From positions 1 to 64,000 of the forward strand of contig CAZEAC010000002.1 of the NCBI GenBank assembly GCA_964510065.1: DNA of 64,000 nucleotides. The letters are read 5' to 3'. The position numbers and the translations under genes were made by a program. This stretch comes from CAZEAC01 sp964510065 (GTDB lineage Bacteria; Bdellovibrionota_C; UBA2361; CAIXSY01). The notes beneath the pieces are model-generated. The model searched no databases, had not been told where the DNA came from, and was given only the letters and a program-made list of their open reading frames with translations. This document shows, one piece after another, positions 35,485 through 43,809 of the stretch (position 1 is the first letter of the stretch; each line of letters opens with the position of its first letter).

Positions 35485-36075
35485 CTATTTATCCCCCCCC
35501 TTTTGTATAATGTAGACTTCCGGAAGATTTCTCCAGCGCTCTGAATCTTCCATGCCGTAACCCACAAACCATTCATGCCCAGGGTATTCGAACCCGACCC
35601 AGTTCGGTTTAATAATCTCTTTATCAATTGCCCGTTTTATCAGTACCGCTGAACGAACCTCTATTGCGCCCATGCTCGTAAGCGACTGGGACAGTGTCTT
35701 CAATGTTCGTCCCGAGTCACAAATATCGTCAATCACGAGGACATGCCGTCCTTTTGCTGGGACCTGGCTCAAATTGACAGAAATGTTATCGCGCTGCACT
35801 TCGTTTTCACCGACCTGATAGGCCCAACTTTGTGCCGATGTTATTTCAACCGAACGGGTAATGGAGCGAACTAAATCGGCGAATATAAAGATACCTCCTC
35901 GAAGCACCGGTACCGCCAAGAGATCGGTATGCGAGCTATCCCAAACCTGATCGGCCCACACACTTATCTCACGGCCCATTCGAGACACCGCTTCACTTAT
36001 CTGTTGACGCGAGTAGAGCTTGGTAAAGTTCGAAGGCGTTGTACTGGAAGGAGCTATAGTGGAAGGAATTGTCAT
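35485..36075 (-). CDS. hpt: Hypoxanthine phosphoribosyltransferase
   Basis: This 196-residue purine salvage enzyme makes IMP or GMP from base and PRPP. The PRPP loop is VIDDICDSGRTL at 114-125, an upstream PVLRGGIFIFADL matches the first phosphate loop, and NWVGFEYPGHEWFVGYGMDD-like residues (IKPNWVGFEYP then FVGYGMEDSERWRNLPEVYI) match the C-terminal flap. The Ser/Thr-rich first 15 residues are extra. It is the first gene of the minus-strand run and is only 6 bp from wzt, so the exporter is probably co-transcribed with it. Confidence 0.92.
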   Translation of the reverse strand: MTIPSTIAPSSTTPSNFTKLYSRQQISEAVSRMGREISVWADQVWDSSHTDLLAVPVLRGGIFIFADLVRSITRSVEITSAQSWAYQVGENEVQRDNISVNLSQVPAKGRHVLVIDDICDSGRTLKTLSQSLTSMGAIEVRSAVLIKRAIDKEIIKPNWVGFEYPGHEWFVGYGMEDSERWRNLPEVYIIQKGGDK

Positions 36076-36094
36076 GATTTCAACAGCTTATATG

Positions 36095-36106
36095 GGCCAA
36101 TTGGCC
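36095..36106. promoter_or_regulatory. Perfect palindrome upstream of hpt
   Basis: GGCCAATTGGCC is a perfect 12-bp palindrome, extended by TAT/ATA flanks, 19 bp upstream of the hpt start and between divergent genes. It could be an operator. No matching regulator was identified. Confidence 0.4.
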
Positions 36107-36186
36107 ATAACCTTAGCACACGATGAACTGAATTACAAAGTAGTGAAAACGTCGTAAGGTAGAGGCTAGAAATTTCGAGGGCGGCC

Positions 36187-36558
36187 ATGCGGACTTTCAT
36201 AAAGGTACTTTTTCTCGCGGTACTCCTTACTTCATGTAAGAGCGAGTCGAAAAATGTGAGCAATATCACCGAACAGGTCAAAAAGACCGTAAACGAAGCA
36301 GTCGAAAAACTTCAAAAGGTCACACCGCAGGTTCAATCGCTGACCACCGAAGAGCTAGAGAAGCTTTTTACCTTTGAGTATCAGATTACCGAGATCTCGG
36401 CGGATACCTCAACGCACGAGCTCGAGGCAAAGCTGCAGCAGCTCGGCAAGGCACGCTGGGAGTGCTTTCATATAGAACGCGCAGGCACGCAAACAAGGCT
36501 CTATCTTAAACGCCGGCCGGAAAGCTATCTTCGCTACATTCCACGATGGTTCCCGTGA
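36187..36558 (+). CDS. Small lipoprotein, unknown function
   Basis: This 123-residue protein has a lipoprotein signal (FLAVLLTSC, with Cys17 as the lipidated residue). A helical, charged region with EQVKKTVNEAVEKLQ follows, and then a beta-rich half with FTFEYQITEIS and HIERAGTQTRLYLKRRP. The last 13 bp overlap the M48 protease gene, so the two probably work together at the envelope. I do not recognise the family. GAGGGCGG lies before the ATG. Confidence 0.72.
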   Translation: MRTFIKVLFLAVLLTSCKSESKNVSNITEQVKKTVNEAVEKLQKVTPQVQSLTTEELEKLFTFEYQITEISADTSTHELEAKLQQLGKARWECFHIERAGTQTRLYLKRRPESYLRYIPRWFP

Positions 36559-37400
36559 TTTGTCGCCTTACGCTTTGCACAGTGATCGCCCTGGCGATAG
36601 CCGGGTGTAGCACCACCCGCGTTCGTATTCCGGTTGGCGTTGTCCCGGATCAGGGCGCACTTTCTCTTGAAGACGAGGAATATGGTCGCGAAGTACTAGA
36701 CTCGCTTACCAAGCAGTTTCAGTTGGAGCGTGACGACGCGCCTATTAATCGCGTGCGAGATATTGTCGATCGGCTTGCCGAGGCGGCAAAAGTGAACTTC
36801 AACCCCTGGCATGCATATGTGTTCCGAGACAGTAACTTCAAGAACGCGGCAGCAACGCGCGGGAATTTTATTTTCGTTTGGACCGGTGTCCTGGACTCAG
36901 TAAAAAATGACGCCGAGCTCGCCGGTATCATTGCACATGAAATGGGACACGTGCTGGCAGGACACACTAATCCCAACGCACAGGAGGAAGCCCAAGAGAT
37001 GATCGCTGGGGTAGCCGGTTCAATTGCCAACAATGTAATTTATGCGCAGGGAGGTGGCTGGGGATTGCTTGCTGGGCTTGGCGAAATGCTCGTCCGTGCC
37101 GCCGTTGAGGGTCTTTTGACTAACCCGGAACAGCAGCGAAAAGAGCTTGAAGCGGATCAGATCGGACTGTTTTTGATGGCCGACGCGCGCTACAACCCGG
37201 ATGAGCTTGCGAATTTTTGGGAGCGAGTACGCGCCGATCCTCATTTCGCGGGATTTCCTGTACAGTTTCTCTCTTCGCATCCCTCCTCCGATGAGCGCAT
37301 CGCGCAGCTCAATACCATACTGCCCGAGGCCTTACTGCGCTACGAAGGGGCGCTTGTCATGGCAAAACATGGCGGAAAGCTTCCTAAACGGAAGAAATGA
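36546..37400 (+). CDS. M48-family zinc metalloprotease lipoprotein
   Basis: This 284-residue predicted lipoprotein (LAIAGC, Cys21) is a periplasmic zinc protease of the BepA/LoiP/YcaL kind, which in other bacteria degrade misassembled outer-membrane proteins. HEMGH at 131-135 holds two zinc ligands and the catalytic Glu; Glu202 in KELEAD is the expected third ligand. NFIFVWTGVLD and SSHPSSDERIAQL match conserved parts. There is no TPR tail. It overlaps the upstream lipoprotein gene and is followed by a 41-bp-stem palindrome. Confidence 0.92.
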   Translation: MVPVICRLTLCTVIALAIAGCSTTRVRIPVGVVPDQGALSLEDEEYGREVLDSLTKQFQLERDDAPINRVRDIVDRLAEAAKVNFNPWHAYVFRDSNFKNAAATRGNFIFVWTGVLDSVKNDAELAGIIAHEMGHVLAGHTNPNAQEEAQEMIAGVAGSIANNVIYAQGGGWGLLAGLGEMLVRAAVEGLLTNPEQQRKELEADQIGLFLMADARYNPDELANFWERVRADPHFAGFPVQFLSSHPSSDERIAQLNTILPEALLRYEGALVMAKHGGKLPKRKK

Positions 37401-37426
37401 GCGAACTAACCTGTTCGTTATAGAAA

Positions 37427-37519
37427 AGCTTCCCCCCCACTCTGTGACCTCCGTGTCTCTGTGGTTTAAATACTTTAAAAACCACAGAGACACGGAGGTC
37501 ACAGAGTGGGGGGAAAGCT
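37427..37519. repeat. CCACAGAG-type palindrome, copy C (longest)
   Basis: Two 41-nt arms (37427-37467 and 37479-37519) pair with one mismatch around an 11-nt AT-rich loop. The arms contain CTCTGTGACCTCCGTGTCTC next to the CTCTGTGGTTT core. It begins 27 bp after the M48 protease stop and could end its transcript, but its length and relatives at 15871 and 27870 point to a dispersed repeat. Confidence 0.85.
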
Positions 37520-37707
37520 ACTCGGGGTTAAAGATTTATCTACAAGCTAATCAACATGCTGATATTATTAAATATAATTCCCTGAATGGTTATAACGCCT
37601 CGCTAAAGTCGAGCTTATAATTAACCGATACAAGATACGTGTGGTAGTTTTTGAAGGAGCCACCGCAGGAGCCTGAAAAGCTCTCTTTGTACGCGGTGGT
37701 AACTGGC

Positions 37708-38487
37708 ATGGATGTAAAAGAGATTCGTTCAGATAAGCCTGCTGTTGAGGCGACTTCTGCGAAACTCGCCCCATCGCAGACCTCTCAGTTAGATTCGACA
37801 GCTTCTAATGTTGACCCTGTGTCGGTACAGGTTACTACCCGTGCAGACACAGCACAGCAAAATAAGAGCAGGTCGGCTGTCAATTCGATTATCGCAATCG
37901 TCAACGTGGCAAGCGAAGCCGCCTCGGATATCAACAAGCTCGTGGAGAGCATCAGCGGAATTGTGGAGCAGGCTTCTGAGACCGAGATGCCCGAGAATCG
38001 GCGCGCCGCGCTAGAGCGTGAAGCAAATCAGCTCGTCAATGAAGTAAAGAAGAAGGTCCACACCGAAGCTCCCGGCGGCATTCGTCCGCTCGCCGGAGAT
38101 AAAGTCCGCGTCGAAGTCGAAGAAAAAGTTCGAAAAACACTTGAAGTGGTCCTTCCCGATCTCGCTCAAGATAACTTAGGCCTAGGTGTAATCCGCTTCT
38201 CTCCGAAAGAGGCCATCATCGACACCAAAGTAAGTATTGAAACGGCACGTAAGCGCGTCGACCAACTTTCCCAGACACTCGAGCAAGCCAAAGCTTATGT
38301 AAAACTCTCTGCAGACGAACTCGAGGCAAGCGTGAGTAACAACGGCTCAGCGGCTAAAGCTCTCCGTGATATTGACAATGCATTTGCAACCGCTGATGGC
38401 ACTCAAGTCCTTATAAGTGCCGATCCTGAAAAGGCGCTAAAATCGGCAGGAGATCTAAAACAGAAAGCGCTCACGCTGCTGGATTAA
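37708..38487 (+). CDS. Flagellin-like helical protein
   Basis: From the ATG at 37708 the product has 259 residues. DINKLVESISGIVEQASETE, then AALEREANQLVNEV, looks like the N-terminal D1 helices of flagellin; SIETARKRVDQLSQTLEQAK near the end looks like the C-terminal D1 helix, and a later DIDNAFATADGTQV resembles the terminal D0 approach. The hypervariable middle is short. There is no signal peptide, as expected for flagellin. A TTG start at 37651 would add 19 residues. No other flagellar gene is present in the window, so it may be a lone flagellin-fold surface or helical protein. The match is by eye and moderate. Confidence 0.55.
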   Translation: MDVKEIRSDKPAVEATSAKLAPSQTSQLDSTASNVDPVSVQVTTRADTAQQNKSRSAVNSIIAIVNVASEAASDINKLVESISGIVEQASETEMPENRRAALEREANQLVNEVKKKVHTEAPGGIRPLAGDKVRVEVEEKVRKTLEVVLPDLAQDNLGLGVIRFSPKEAIIDTKVSIETARKRVDQLSQTLEQAKAYVKLSADELEASVSNNGSAAKALRDIDNAFATADGTQVLISADPEKALKSAGDLKQKALTLLD

Positions 38488-38565
38488 AAGTAGCTTCAGA
38501 ATGTAAAGATTTGTTTCTGAACTATCGACAGACACTTCCGTCACTTTAAGTAGGGGAGATTTACT

Positions 38566-39030
38566 ATGGCACTATTGGGTACACGTGGGAGCGCTTTCAT
38601 CTCGGTTGCATTTGGCGTGATCGCTTTCTTCGGCGGCGTAACTTGGAGCGCAAAAACAGCGCTATTCGCCATGCGCGCTGAACACACTCAGGGCACGGTG
38701 AGCAATGTTACCTCTAAATTTGATAGCTGTAAGAAGGGAAAACGCAGCTACTACGACTGCACCCGTTTTACCGCGCAGGTAGAATTTCAAGACGCCAACA
38801 ACGCCAAAGCAACAACTTCAGTCTCAGCCGGCACGCGAAGCGGACACTGCACTGCATGTACCGGCGACTATGTAAAAGGCAACAAAGTACCAATAATTTA
38901 CAACCCATCCGATCTATCTGATGCTCGCCTTGATAGCTTTGGCGAGGTATGGGGAGGACCGCTTATCGTCACCGGACTTGGCGGATTCTTCACGTTAGTC
39001 GGCATGTTCTCGGCATTACGGCGAAGATAG
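38566..39030 (+). CDS. DUF3592 membrane protein
   Basis: This 154-residue protein has one hydrophobic helix at each end (about 8-30 and 128-148) and a soluble beta domain between, the layout of DUF3592. The strands carry TQGTVSNV, AQVEFQDAN and KVPIIYNPSD, the last being the family hallmark YNP. Two Cys pairs (SCKKGKRSYYDC and HCTACTGDY) would sit outside the cytoplasm and may form disulfides. GGGGAG lies 7 nt before the ATG. The function of the family is unknown. Confidence 0.82.
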   Translation: MALLGTRGSAFISVAFGVIAFFGGVTWSAKTALFAMRAEHTQGTVSNVTSKFDSCKKGKRSYYDCTRFTAQVEFQDANNAKATTSVSAGTRSGHCTACTGDYVKGNKVPIIYNPSDLSDARLDSFGEVWGGPLIVTGLGGFFTLVGMFSALRRR

Positions 39031-39059
39031 CGTGAGCGTCACTGCCGACTTTCTCGTAC

Positions 39060-40520
39060 TTACCGTAGCTGAGAAGTCGAGCAGGTACCTTTACGCTTGA
39101 ACAGAAAAATAGTGCGCGCGCTTTCGCGCACTTTCTCACGCGCCTCAACATCAAAGAACTCTGAGAATTCTTCGATAAAGTGGCGTTCGTCGTAGTGCGC
39201 AAAGATATCCTCGCGCGCCAAAAGTAGTCGTTGCACCTGCGAGTCTTCCTTGGGCACGAACTCAATAATTAAGCGCGGAGCACAGCGCGCAAAAAACTCG
39301 GCCACCTTGTAAAAGGGCAGATTATTGCCGATCGCAAGATGATGCACCAGCGCCAGCGCAAGTACGAGATCAGCGGGACCACGGCGAAGAATCGATCCGC
39401 GCTCCTCGTTGGCCCAACCGAATGAAGGAGTTGGATTAGACAGATCTAATACAAGCGGCTGGATGCGCTCCTCCTTCATGCTCCTGACGAATCGGTAATT
39501 CTCAGCGACAGCGGCTTCGTCAAGGTCAAACGCAACAACATTTTTCGCGTACTTCGCTGCCGCACGGCTAAAACGGCCAGAGTTGGCCCCAAAATCCCAT
39601 ACCATCTGAGGCGCTGAGGACTCGACAAAACGCTCAACAATTTCGCTCTTATGCGCCAAGCCTCCGCTGCTATAGTTGGTATCCTGATAGTACTGGCCCC
39701 ATTCAGTCTTCGCTCCCTGTTCCTTCAGTACGTTGAGCGCTTGGGTCAAACTGGCCACAAGGCCATTCAGCGCCGCGCGGCTCATTACTTTCGAAGTTGA
39801 CTTCGATTGTCGGCGCGAGGGCCCTCGTGTGTTGGAATATCGCTGTTGGAAGCGTGCATGCAAAAAGAGATGCAAAAGCAATCGCGGGTTAAGCCGTGCA
39901 CGAAAGGGCAAAATATTCGCCGCGAACTCGAGCGGAATTCCGTCGATAAAAAGCTGCATAAGCTTGGCACAGCGCCTATCGCCATAGCTCATGAGCGCAA
40001 GCGGCGCTAGGAAATGTTGACAGAATTGGCGATAGGCTACCCATGGCTGTCCCTCTTGATAACGCTCAAATGAGAGCGTGTCGATGAGCACCGGCCTTCC
40101 ATTAAGAAACTGAATATTGTAGCTACTCGCATCTTTGAGTGAGAGCCCTTTCGCCAGCGCCCGCGATTGAATCGCAAGAGTCAGTCGGGCTGCGTCACGC
40201 AGCTGCTCAAAACACCATTCGTGCGCATACGATATGAAGGGAATCTTTCGCGGTTCGATAATTTTGTAGGCAGGTGCGTATGCGCCAGTCAGATCGTCTC
40301 GCTCAGAGTGAGAGAGTAGCATCCCCTCATCACTGAGCTCCTTGTAGAGCCCCGAAGCGATGAGAAGCTCGTAACTTTCGCGCCCAGCCTGATGAATCTT
40401 GCGAAGCACGCGCCGCCCCTGCATGAAAATTGTACCTGCGGGGTCTCTGAATGATGCAGGGTCTCGGACAGGAGCGTTTACAGCTTGGTTATCCTCAATG
40501 CTCTCGGCGGCGCTACTCAC
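39060..40520 (-). CDS. SAM-dependent methyltransferase, surface-glycan type
   Basis: This 486-residue protein has a class I methyltransferase fold in its C-terminal half: motif I VWDFGANSGRFS near 305-316, then VAFDLDEAAV (acidic SAM-ribose residue), and a catalytic-strand DLVLALALVHHLAIGNN. The N-terminal 200 residues have the family segments DPAGTIFMQGRRVLRKI and SYNIQFLNGRPVLIDTLSFERYQ seen in methyltransferases of polysaccharide loci. It probably methylates a sugar or lipid-linked glycan. It starts with GTG, overlapping the small membrane-protein stop as TAGTG. Confidence 0.82.
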   Translation of the reverse strand: MSSAAESIEDNQAVNAPVRDPASFRDPAGTIFMQGRRVLRKIHQAGRESYELLIASGLYKELSDEGMLLSHSERDDLTGAYAPAYKIIEPRKIPFISYAHEWCFEQLRDAARLTLAIQSRALAKGLSLKDASSYNIQFLNGRPVLIDTLSFERYQEGQPWVAYRQFCQHFLAPLALMSYGDRRCAKLMQLFIDGIPLEFAANILPFRARLNPRLLLHLFLHARFQQRYSNTRGPSRRQSKSTSKVMSRAALNGLVASLTQALNVLKEQGAKTEWGQYYQDTNYSSGGLAHKSEIVERFVESSAPQMVWDFGANSGRFSRAAAKYAKNVVAFDLDEAAVAENYRFVRSMKEERIQPLVLDLSNPTPSFGWANEERGSILRRGPADLVLALALVHHLAIGNNLPFYKVAEFFARCAPRLIIEFVPKEDSQVQRLLLAREDIFAHYDERHFIEEFSEFFDVEAREKVRESARTIFLFKRKGTCSTSQLR

Positions 40521-40744
40521 TACGGCCTCGACTGCTGCTCACCGTCATCGATATCGGCGCCAAAGAGCTTTCCGATAAACTGCTTTAAGCGGGTCCAGTA
40601 GCTTTTGAGAAGAAATATTCCCGCAAGCGTCCCGCCGACAAGTGCCTGAAGTATGATACTTCCAGAACCAGCATCGAGATAAGCAAAGGCATTGAGTGGA
40701 AGCAAGAAAGCACCAACTATAATGACAACCAAAGAAGTGATCAT
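40520..40744 (-). CDS. Small membrane protein with YLDAGSGS motif
   Basis: This 74-residue protein has a signal-like first helix (VVIIVGAFLLPLNAFA), the motif AYLDAGSGSIILQALVGG, a second helix, then KSYWTRLKQFIGKLF. YLDPGSGS-type small proteins are common beside methyltransferase and polysaccharide genes, with unknown function. It is translationally coupled to the methyltransferase through TAGTG, so the two probably act together. Confidence 0.8.
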   Translation of the reverse strand: MITSLVVIIVGAFLLPLNAFAYLDAGSGSIILQALVGGTLAGIFLLKSYWTRLKQFIGKLFGADIDDGEQQSRP

Positions 40745-40825
40745 GTTTCTCTTATAGTTGAAAATGGAGATTCTTTCAAATCGGAAACTTTGGCTTAGAG
40801 CACGCTAAACTGGTAGAGTACGCCT

Positions 40826-41335
40826 ATGCGTAACGCCTTATATCTGTCTATTTCTGTACTTGTCGCCACTTTTTGCGTTGGCTGCGCTGATTACTGCGAG
40901 ACCTACGATGGCTATTACTGCGAGCTCAGTCGCCCGCCATTAATCGCTGCTTTACACCCGCGCCAAGCCGCTCGGGCCCGCCGCGCACTTCGACGCGCCG
41001 CTATTACGGGCGATTGGCAGGTCACCCTCAAGAAAAGCTCCGGAGTTTGTGCCTATCTTCCTCCCGGAGTGAAAACCTCTGTGGTAGTACAGGAGCAAAA
41101 TGGGCAGCTTTTTATTTCAATCCCGAAATTAGGGAGAATCTCTGGCCGAAAGACCAAAAGTGGCTTAGTGGCTACCGGTCGGTACTCCCGATCGCTTAGC
41201 TCCTGCGTAACCGATTATGCCCTTGCTCTCACCCAAATTCAGAGCCATTCTGCTTCGGTGACTGCTGGCGTAACGGTAACATGTAACAGCATTCGGAGCT
41301 GCACGCTGCAATATAGTGGGAGCGCAAAACGTTAG
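40826..41335 (+). CDS. Probable lipoprotein, unknown function
   Basis: This 169-residue protein begins with a lipoprotein-like signal (LVATFCVGC, Cys20 the likely lipid site), then a Tyr/Cys-rich stretch (CETYDGYYCEL), an Arg/Ala-rich segment, and a beta-rich second half with GDWQVTLKKSSGVCAYLP and spaced cysteines. It looks like a small extracytoplasmic beta domain. It is followed 3 bp later by the DUF218 gene, so the two form an operon. The family is not recognised. Confidence 0.7.
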   Translation: MRNALYLSISVLVATFCVGCADYCETYDGYYCELSRPPLIAALHPRQAARARRALRRAAITGDWQVTLKKSSGVCAYLPPGVKTSVVVQEQNGQLFISIPKLGRISGRKTKSGLVATGRYSRSLSSCVTDYALALTQIQSHSASVTAGVTVTCNSIRSCTLQYSGSAKR

Positions 41336-41338
41336 ACT

Positions 41339-42145
41339 TTGAGCCTCGGCTATTCCCTCTTCATACTAAAAAAGATTCTTTCTCCCTTATTCCTCCCCGT
41401 CGGCATAGTTGCCGAGATGTTCATTCTAGGAATACTGCTTCGGAGAAGCAGAAGATGGCGCCGTAGCGGAACATTTCTCCTCGCCCTTGCGATCGTCGCA
41501 CTTTACTTTTTTAGTAGCAGAATCGGCGCTGACCTGCTCAATCGGCCACTCGAGCATCAATATCCCGTACTCTCTAAGCAGCTTGAAGATGGGAGCTTCA
41601 CAATACCTGAGCGCGCGAGATCCGCTCGCTGGGTTGTTCTACTTGGCGGGACTCATGGTGATGATCGATCGTTGCCGCCGAATAACCGGCTCGATGGCAT
41701 CACCGCTCTCCGGCTCGTTGAGGCTCTAAGAATTCACAGGCTCATTCCCGAATCGAAACTGCTTCTCAGTGGTGGCGCAGTTTTTTCAGAGGAGCCTAAT
41801 GCCGATATCACGGCTGCCGTCGCGCTTGCGCTTGGAGTTCCGGCCGATACTGTCTTTAAGGAGCGCGAGTCACTTGATACGCCCGACCAGGTCGCAAAAA
41901 TTGCTAAGATTGTGGGCGGCGATCAATTTATTGTGGTCACTTCAGCTTCACACATGCCACGCTCGATCTGGCTTTTTGAGCGGAGAGGGTTACAGCCTAT
42001 TCCAGCGCCAGCGGGTCTTACAACTTTCCCTCGGTTTAGTTTTTCGGTGCAAAGTCTAAAGCCCAGTATTTCATCGCTGCAACGATCGCAAGCAGCGTTT
42101 CATGAATATGTGGGAATTATCTGGGCCATGCTTCGCGAAAAGTAA
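41339..42145 (+). CDS. DUF218 / ElyC-SanA-YdcF family envelope protein
   Basis: This 268-residue protein has two N-terminal membrane helices (about 12-33 and 44-62) and a DUF218 domain from about 95. The domain shows VVLLGGTHGDD, SKLLLSGG, the acidic helix ESLDTPDQVAKIAKIV and ITSASHMPRS-like VVTSASHMPRSIWLFER. ElyC relatives affect peptidoglycan and shared undecaprenyl carrier use. The apparent start is TTG at 41339, with GGGAG upstream; an in-frame ATG lies 25 codons further but would cut into the first helix. A terminator follows. Confidence 0.85.
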   Translation: MSLGYSLFILKKILSPLFLPVGIVAEMFILGILLRRSRRWRRSGTFLLALAIVALYFFSSRIGADLLNRPLEHQYPVLSKQLEDGSFTIPERARSARWVVLLGGTHGDDRSLPPNNRLDGITALRLVEALRIHRLIPESKLLLSGGAVFSEEPNADITAAVALALGVPADTVFKERESLDTPDQVAKIAKIVGGDQFIVVTSASHMPRSIWLFERRGLQPIPAPAGLTTFPRFSFSVQSLKPSISSLQRSQAAFHEYVGIIWAMLREK

Positions 42146-42194
42146 GCGTTCAGGGTGGACTTTGCCTGCAAGTCCCCGTGGCTCATTTACGGAT

Positions 42195-42219
42195 AAAGGC
42201 CCCTTAAGGGGGCTTTTTG
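42195..42219 (+). terminator. Rho-independent terminator after the DUF218 gene
   Basis: AAGGCCCC, loop TTAA and GGGGGCTT form an 8-bp stem that runs into TTTTT. It lies about 50 bp after the stop codon. Confidence 0.82.
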
Positions 42220-42252
42220 GGGGTGATATCACTAACCGTTCACAAATTCAGT

Positions 42253-42302
42253 CGTCCGCTGCCTGTCCGCCGTAGCTTTAGCGAAGGCGGAATCAGCGGA
42301 CG
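42253..42302. repeat. TCCGCC-type REP-like element in an outer palindrome
   Basis: The inner hairpin TCCGCC...GGCGGA (42266-42291) has the GTAGCT/AGCGAA sides shared with copies at 17104, 18946 and 47777. The outer arms CGTCCGCTG and CAGCGGACG add a 9-bp stem. Confidence 0.6.
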
Positions 42303-42360
42303 GCCACTCGCTGGCAGAATAGGTGAAATTCAGACTTATCTAATATACTTGAATCATGAT

Positions 42361-43809
42361 TTATTTTACCCTGTGAACGGTTACCGAGAAAACATGTCGA
42401 GCGATCTTACTTGCGAGCGAGAGTAGTACAGCCGGTCGTCGGTAATGCCGCCTCAATTCCTGCTTTGCAAAAAGGCGCAGTCGCGCACTGTCCAAGCCTT
42501 TCAATTCTATCGCGGGCTCGGCCTGCGCTCGGGTCGACACGAGGGTAAGCGTCGGCCGGTCCCCTTTAACCTGCCGATGGTATACTGTCCCCGGATAAGG
42601 GTGGGCAAAATGAATGGTCACAAGATCGGGCCGCACATCATTAATTAATGCTGATACCTCCGCCAGCGAATCAACTGTCTCCCACACGAAACCAATCATG
42701 ACGTAGATTAGAGAAATAATTCCGTGCTTAGAACAAAGCCTCATCGCCTCAATTGCTTCGTTCTTGCGGACTGGCTTTCGCACCTGCGCCGCAATCGCTT
42801 CACTTGCAACGTCCAGCCCAAAGCTTATGCCGTAACATCCCGCCTTCTTCATTGCAGCAAGAATTTCATCATCAACACACTCAACTCTCGTCGTAGTGAC
42901 CCAACGGGCTTCAGGACACTCAGCCGATATCTGCCGCAGAAGCGAAAGTGTCCAGGCCTTATCAAGCGTGAATGTCTCGGCGCGAAGATAGAAATAGCGG
43001 GTCCCTTCATTAATCAAAGCTTTCATCTCTTGCACAACACTTTGCGGACTGCGATGACGAGCACGCTTTCCACTCACTGCATGTACAAGACAGTAGGTAC
43101 ACGGGAACGGACAGCCGCGTTGTACACGAATCGTTGCTTGAGTCTTTCCAAGACCACGAACTCGGTATAATTCGGGACGAATGCCACTTCTGTCAGGAAG
43201 AGGAAACAAATCGAGATCGTCGACGCGCGGGGATGAAGAAGTATAAATCTCCGAGGCAGCGCCTCTGTAAGTAACCCCCATGGCCTTATCAAGTCCAAAC
43301 TCAATAATCTGTCGAAAAACAAGTTCGTAGTCGCCATGCACACAAAAATCCACTTCTGGATTGTCACGCAGAAGCTCTCGCGGCGACACATAACAAGGTG
43401 CACCACGGAGCCCTATCGGCACCTTTGGATGACGTCGCTTTATTCGCGTAAGCCAACGGAGATCATCAGCGAGCGAGCCAAAGGTAACCGAAAGCACCAT
43501 GAGATCAGGATTAAACTCTGTGATCCTATCTAGCAGAGATTGCTCCGAGAGGTTCAAGGCTGGCGCATCAATCACTGAGAACCTCGAACCACTACTTGTT
43601 ATGGCTCCCCCTGCCTCACACTCTTCTAACGGCGGGCGCATTGTGGGCACAAGCGCGGGGTCAAAGAATGACTGACAGCGATCTTCTCTGCAATAGTGTC
43701 CGGTCGGACATATCACGAAGAGAATTCTATCGTGCTTCCTTTGCGCAGTCTCCAACGCCGTAAATCTAATCGGAGAGTCGCTTAGCCGCTCAACCGCCGC
43801 GCTATCCAC
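42361..43809 (-). CDS. B12-binding radical SAM protein
   Basis: This 482-residue enzyme has a cobalamin-binding-like N-terminal domain (about 90-190, with LDRITEFNPDLMVLSVTFGS and a long DLRWLTRIKRRHP helix). A radical SAM domain follows, with the cluster cysteines Cys233, Cys237 and Cys240 in GCPFPCTYC. The TIM-barrel continues with YFYLRAETF, GISFGLDVASE and IYVMIGF. The family includes methyltransferases and ring-forming enzymes acting on hopanoids, peptides and antibiotics. It starts with GTG and overlaps the stop of the Cys-repeat protein gene by 8 nt, so the two are translationally coupled. The substrate is unknown. Confidence 0.88.
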   Translation of the reverse strand: MDSAAVERLSDSPIRFTALETAQRKHDRILFVICPTGHYCREDRCQSFFDPALVPTMRPPLEECEAGGAITSSGSRFSVIDAPALNLSEQSLLDRITEFNPDLMVLSVTFGSLADDLRWLTRIKRRHPKVPIGLRGAPCYVSPRELLRDNPEVDFCVHGDYELVFRQIIEFGLDKAMGVTYRGAASEIYTSSSPRVDDLDLFPLPDRSGIRPELYRVRGLGKTQATIRVQRGCPFPCTYCLVHAVSGKRARHRSPQSVVQEMKALINEGTRYFYLRAETFTLDKAWTLSLLRQISAECPEARWVTTTRVECVDDEILAAMKKAGCYGISFGLDVASEAIAAQVRKPVRKNEAIEAMRLCSKHGIISLIYVMIGFVWETVDSLAEVSALINDVRPDLVTIHFAHPYPGTVYHRQVKGDRPTLTLVSTRAQAEPAIELKGLDSARLRLFAKQELRRHYRRPAVLLSLASKIARHVFSVTVHRVK

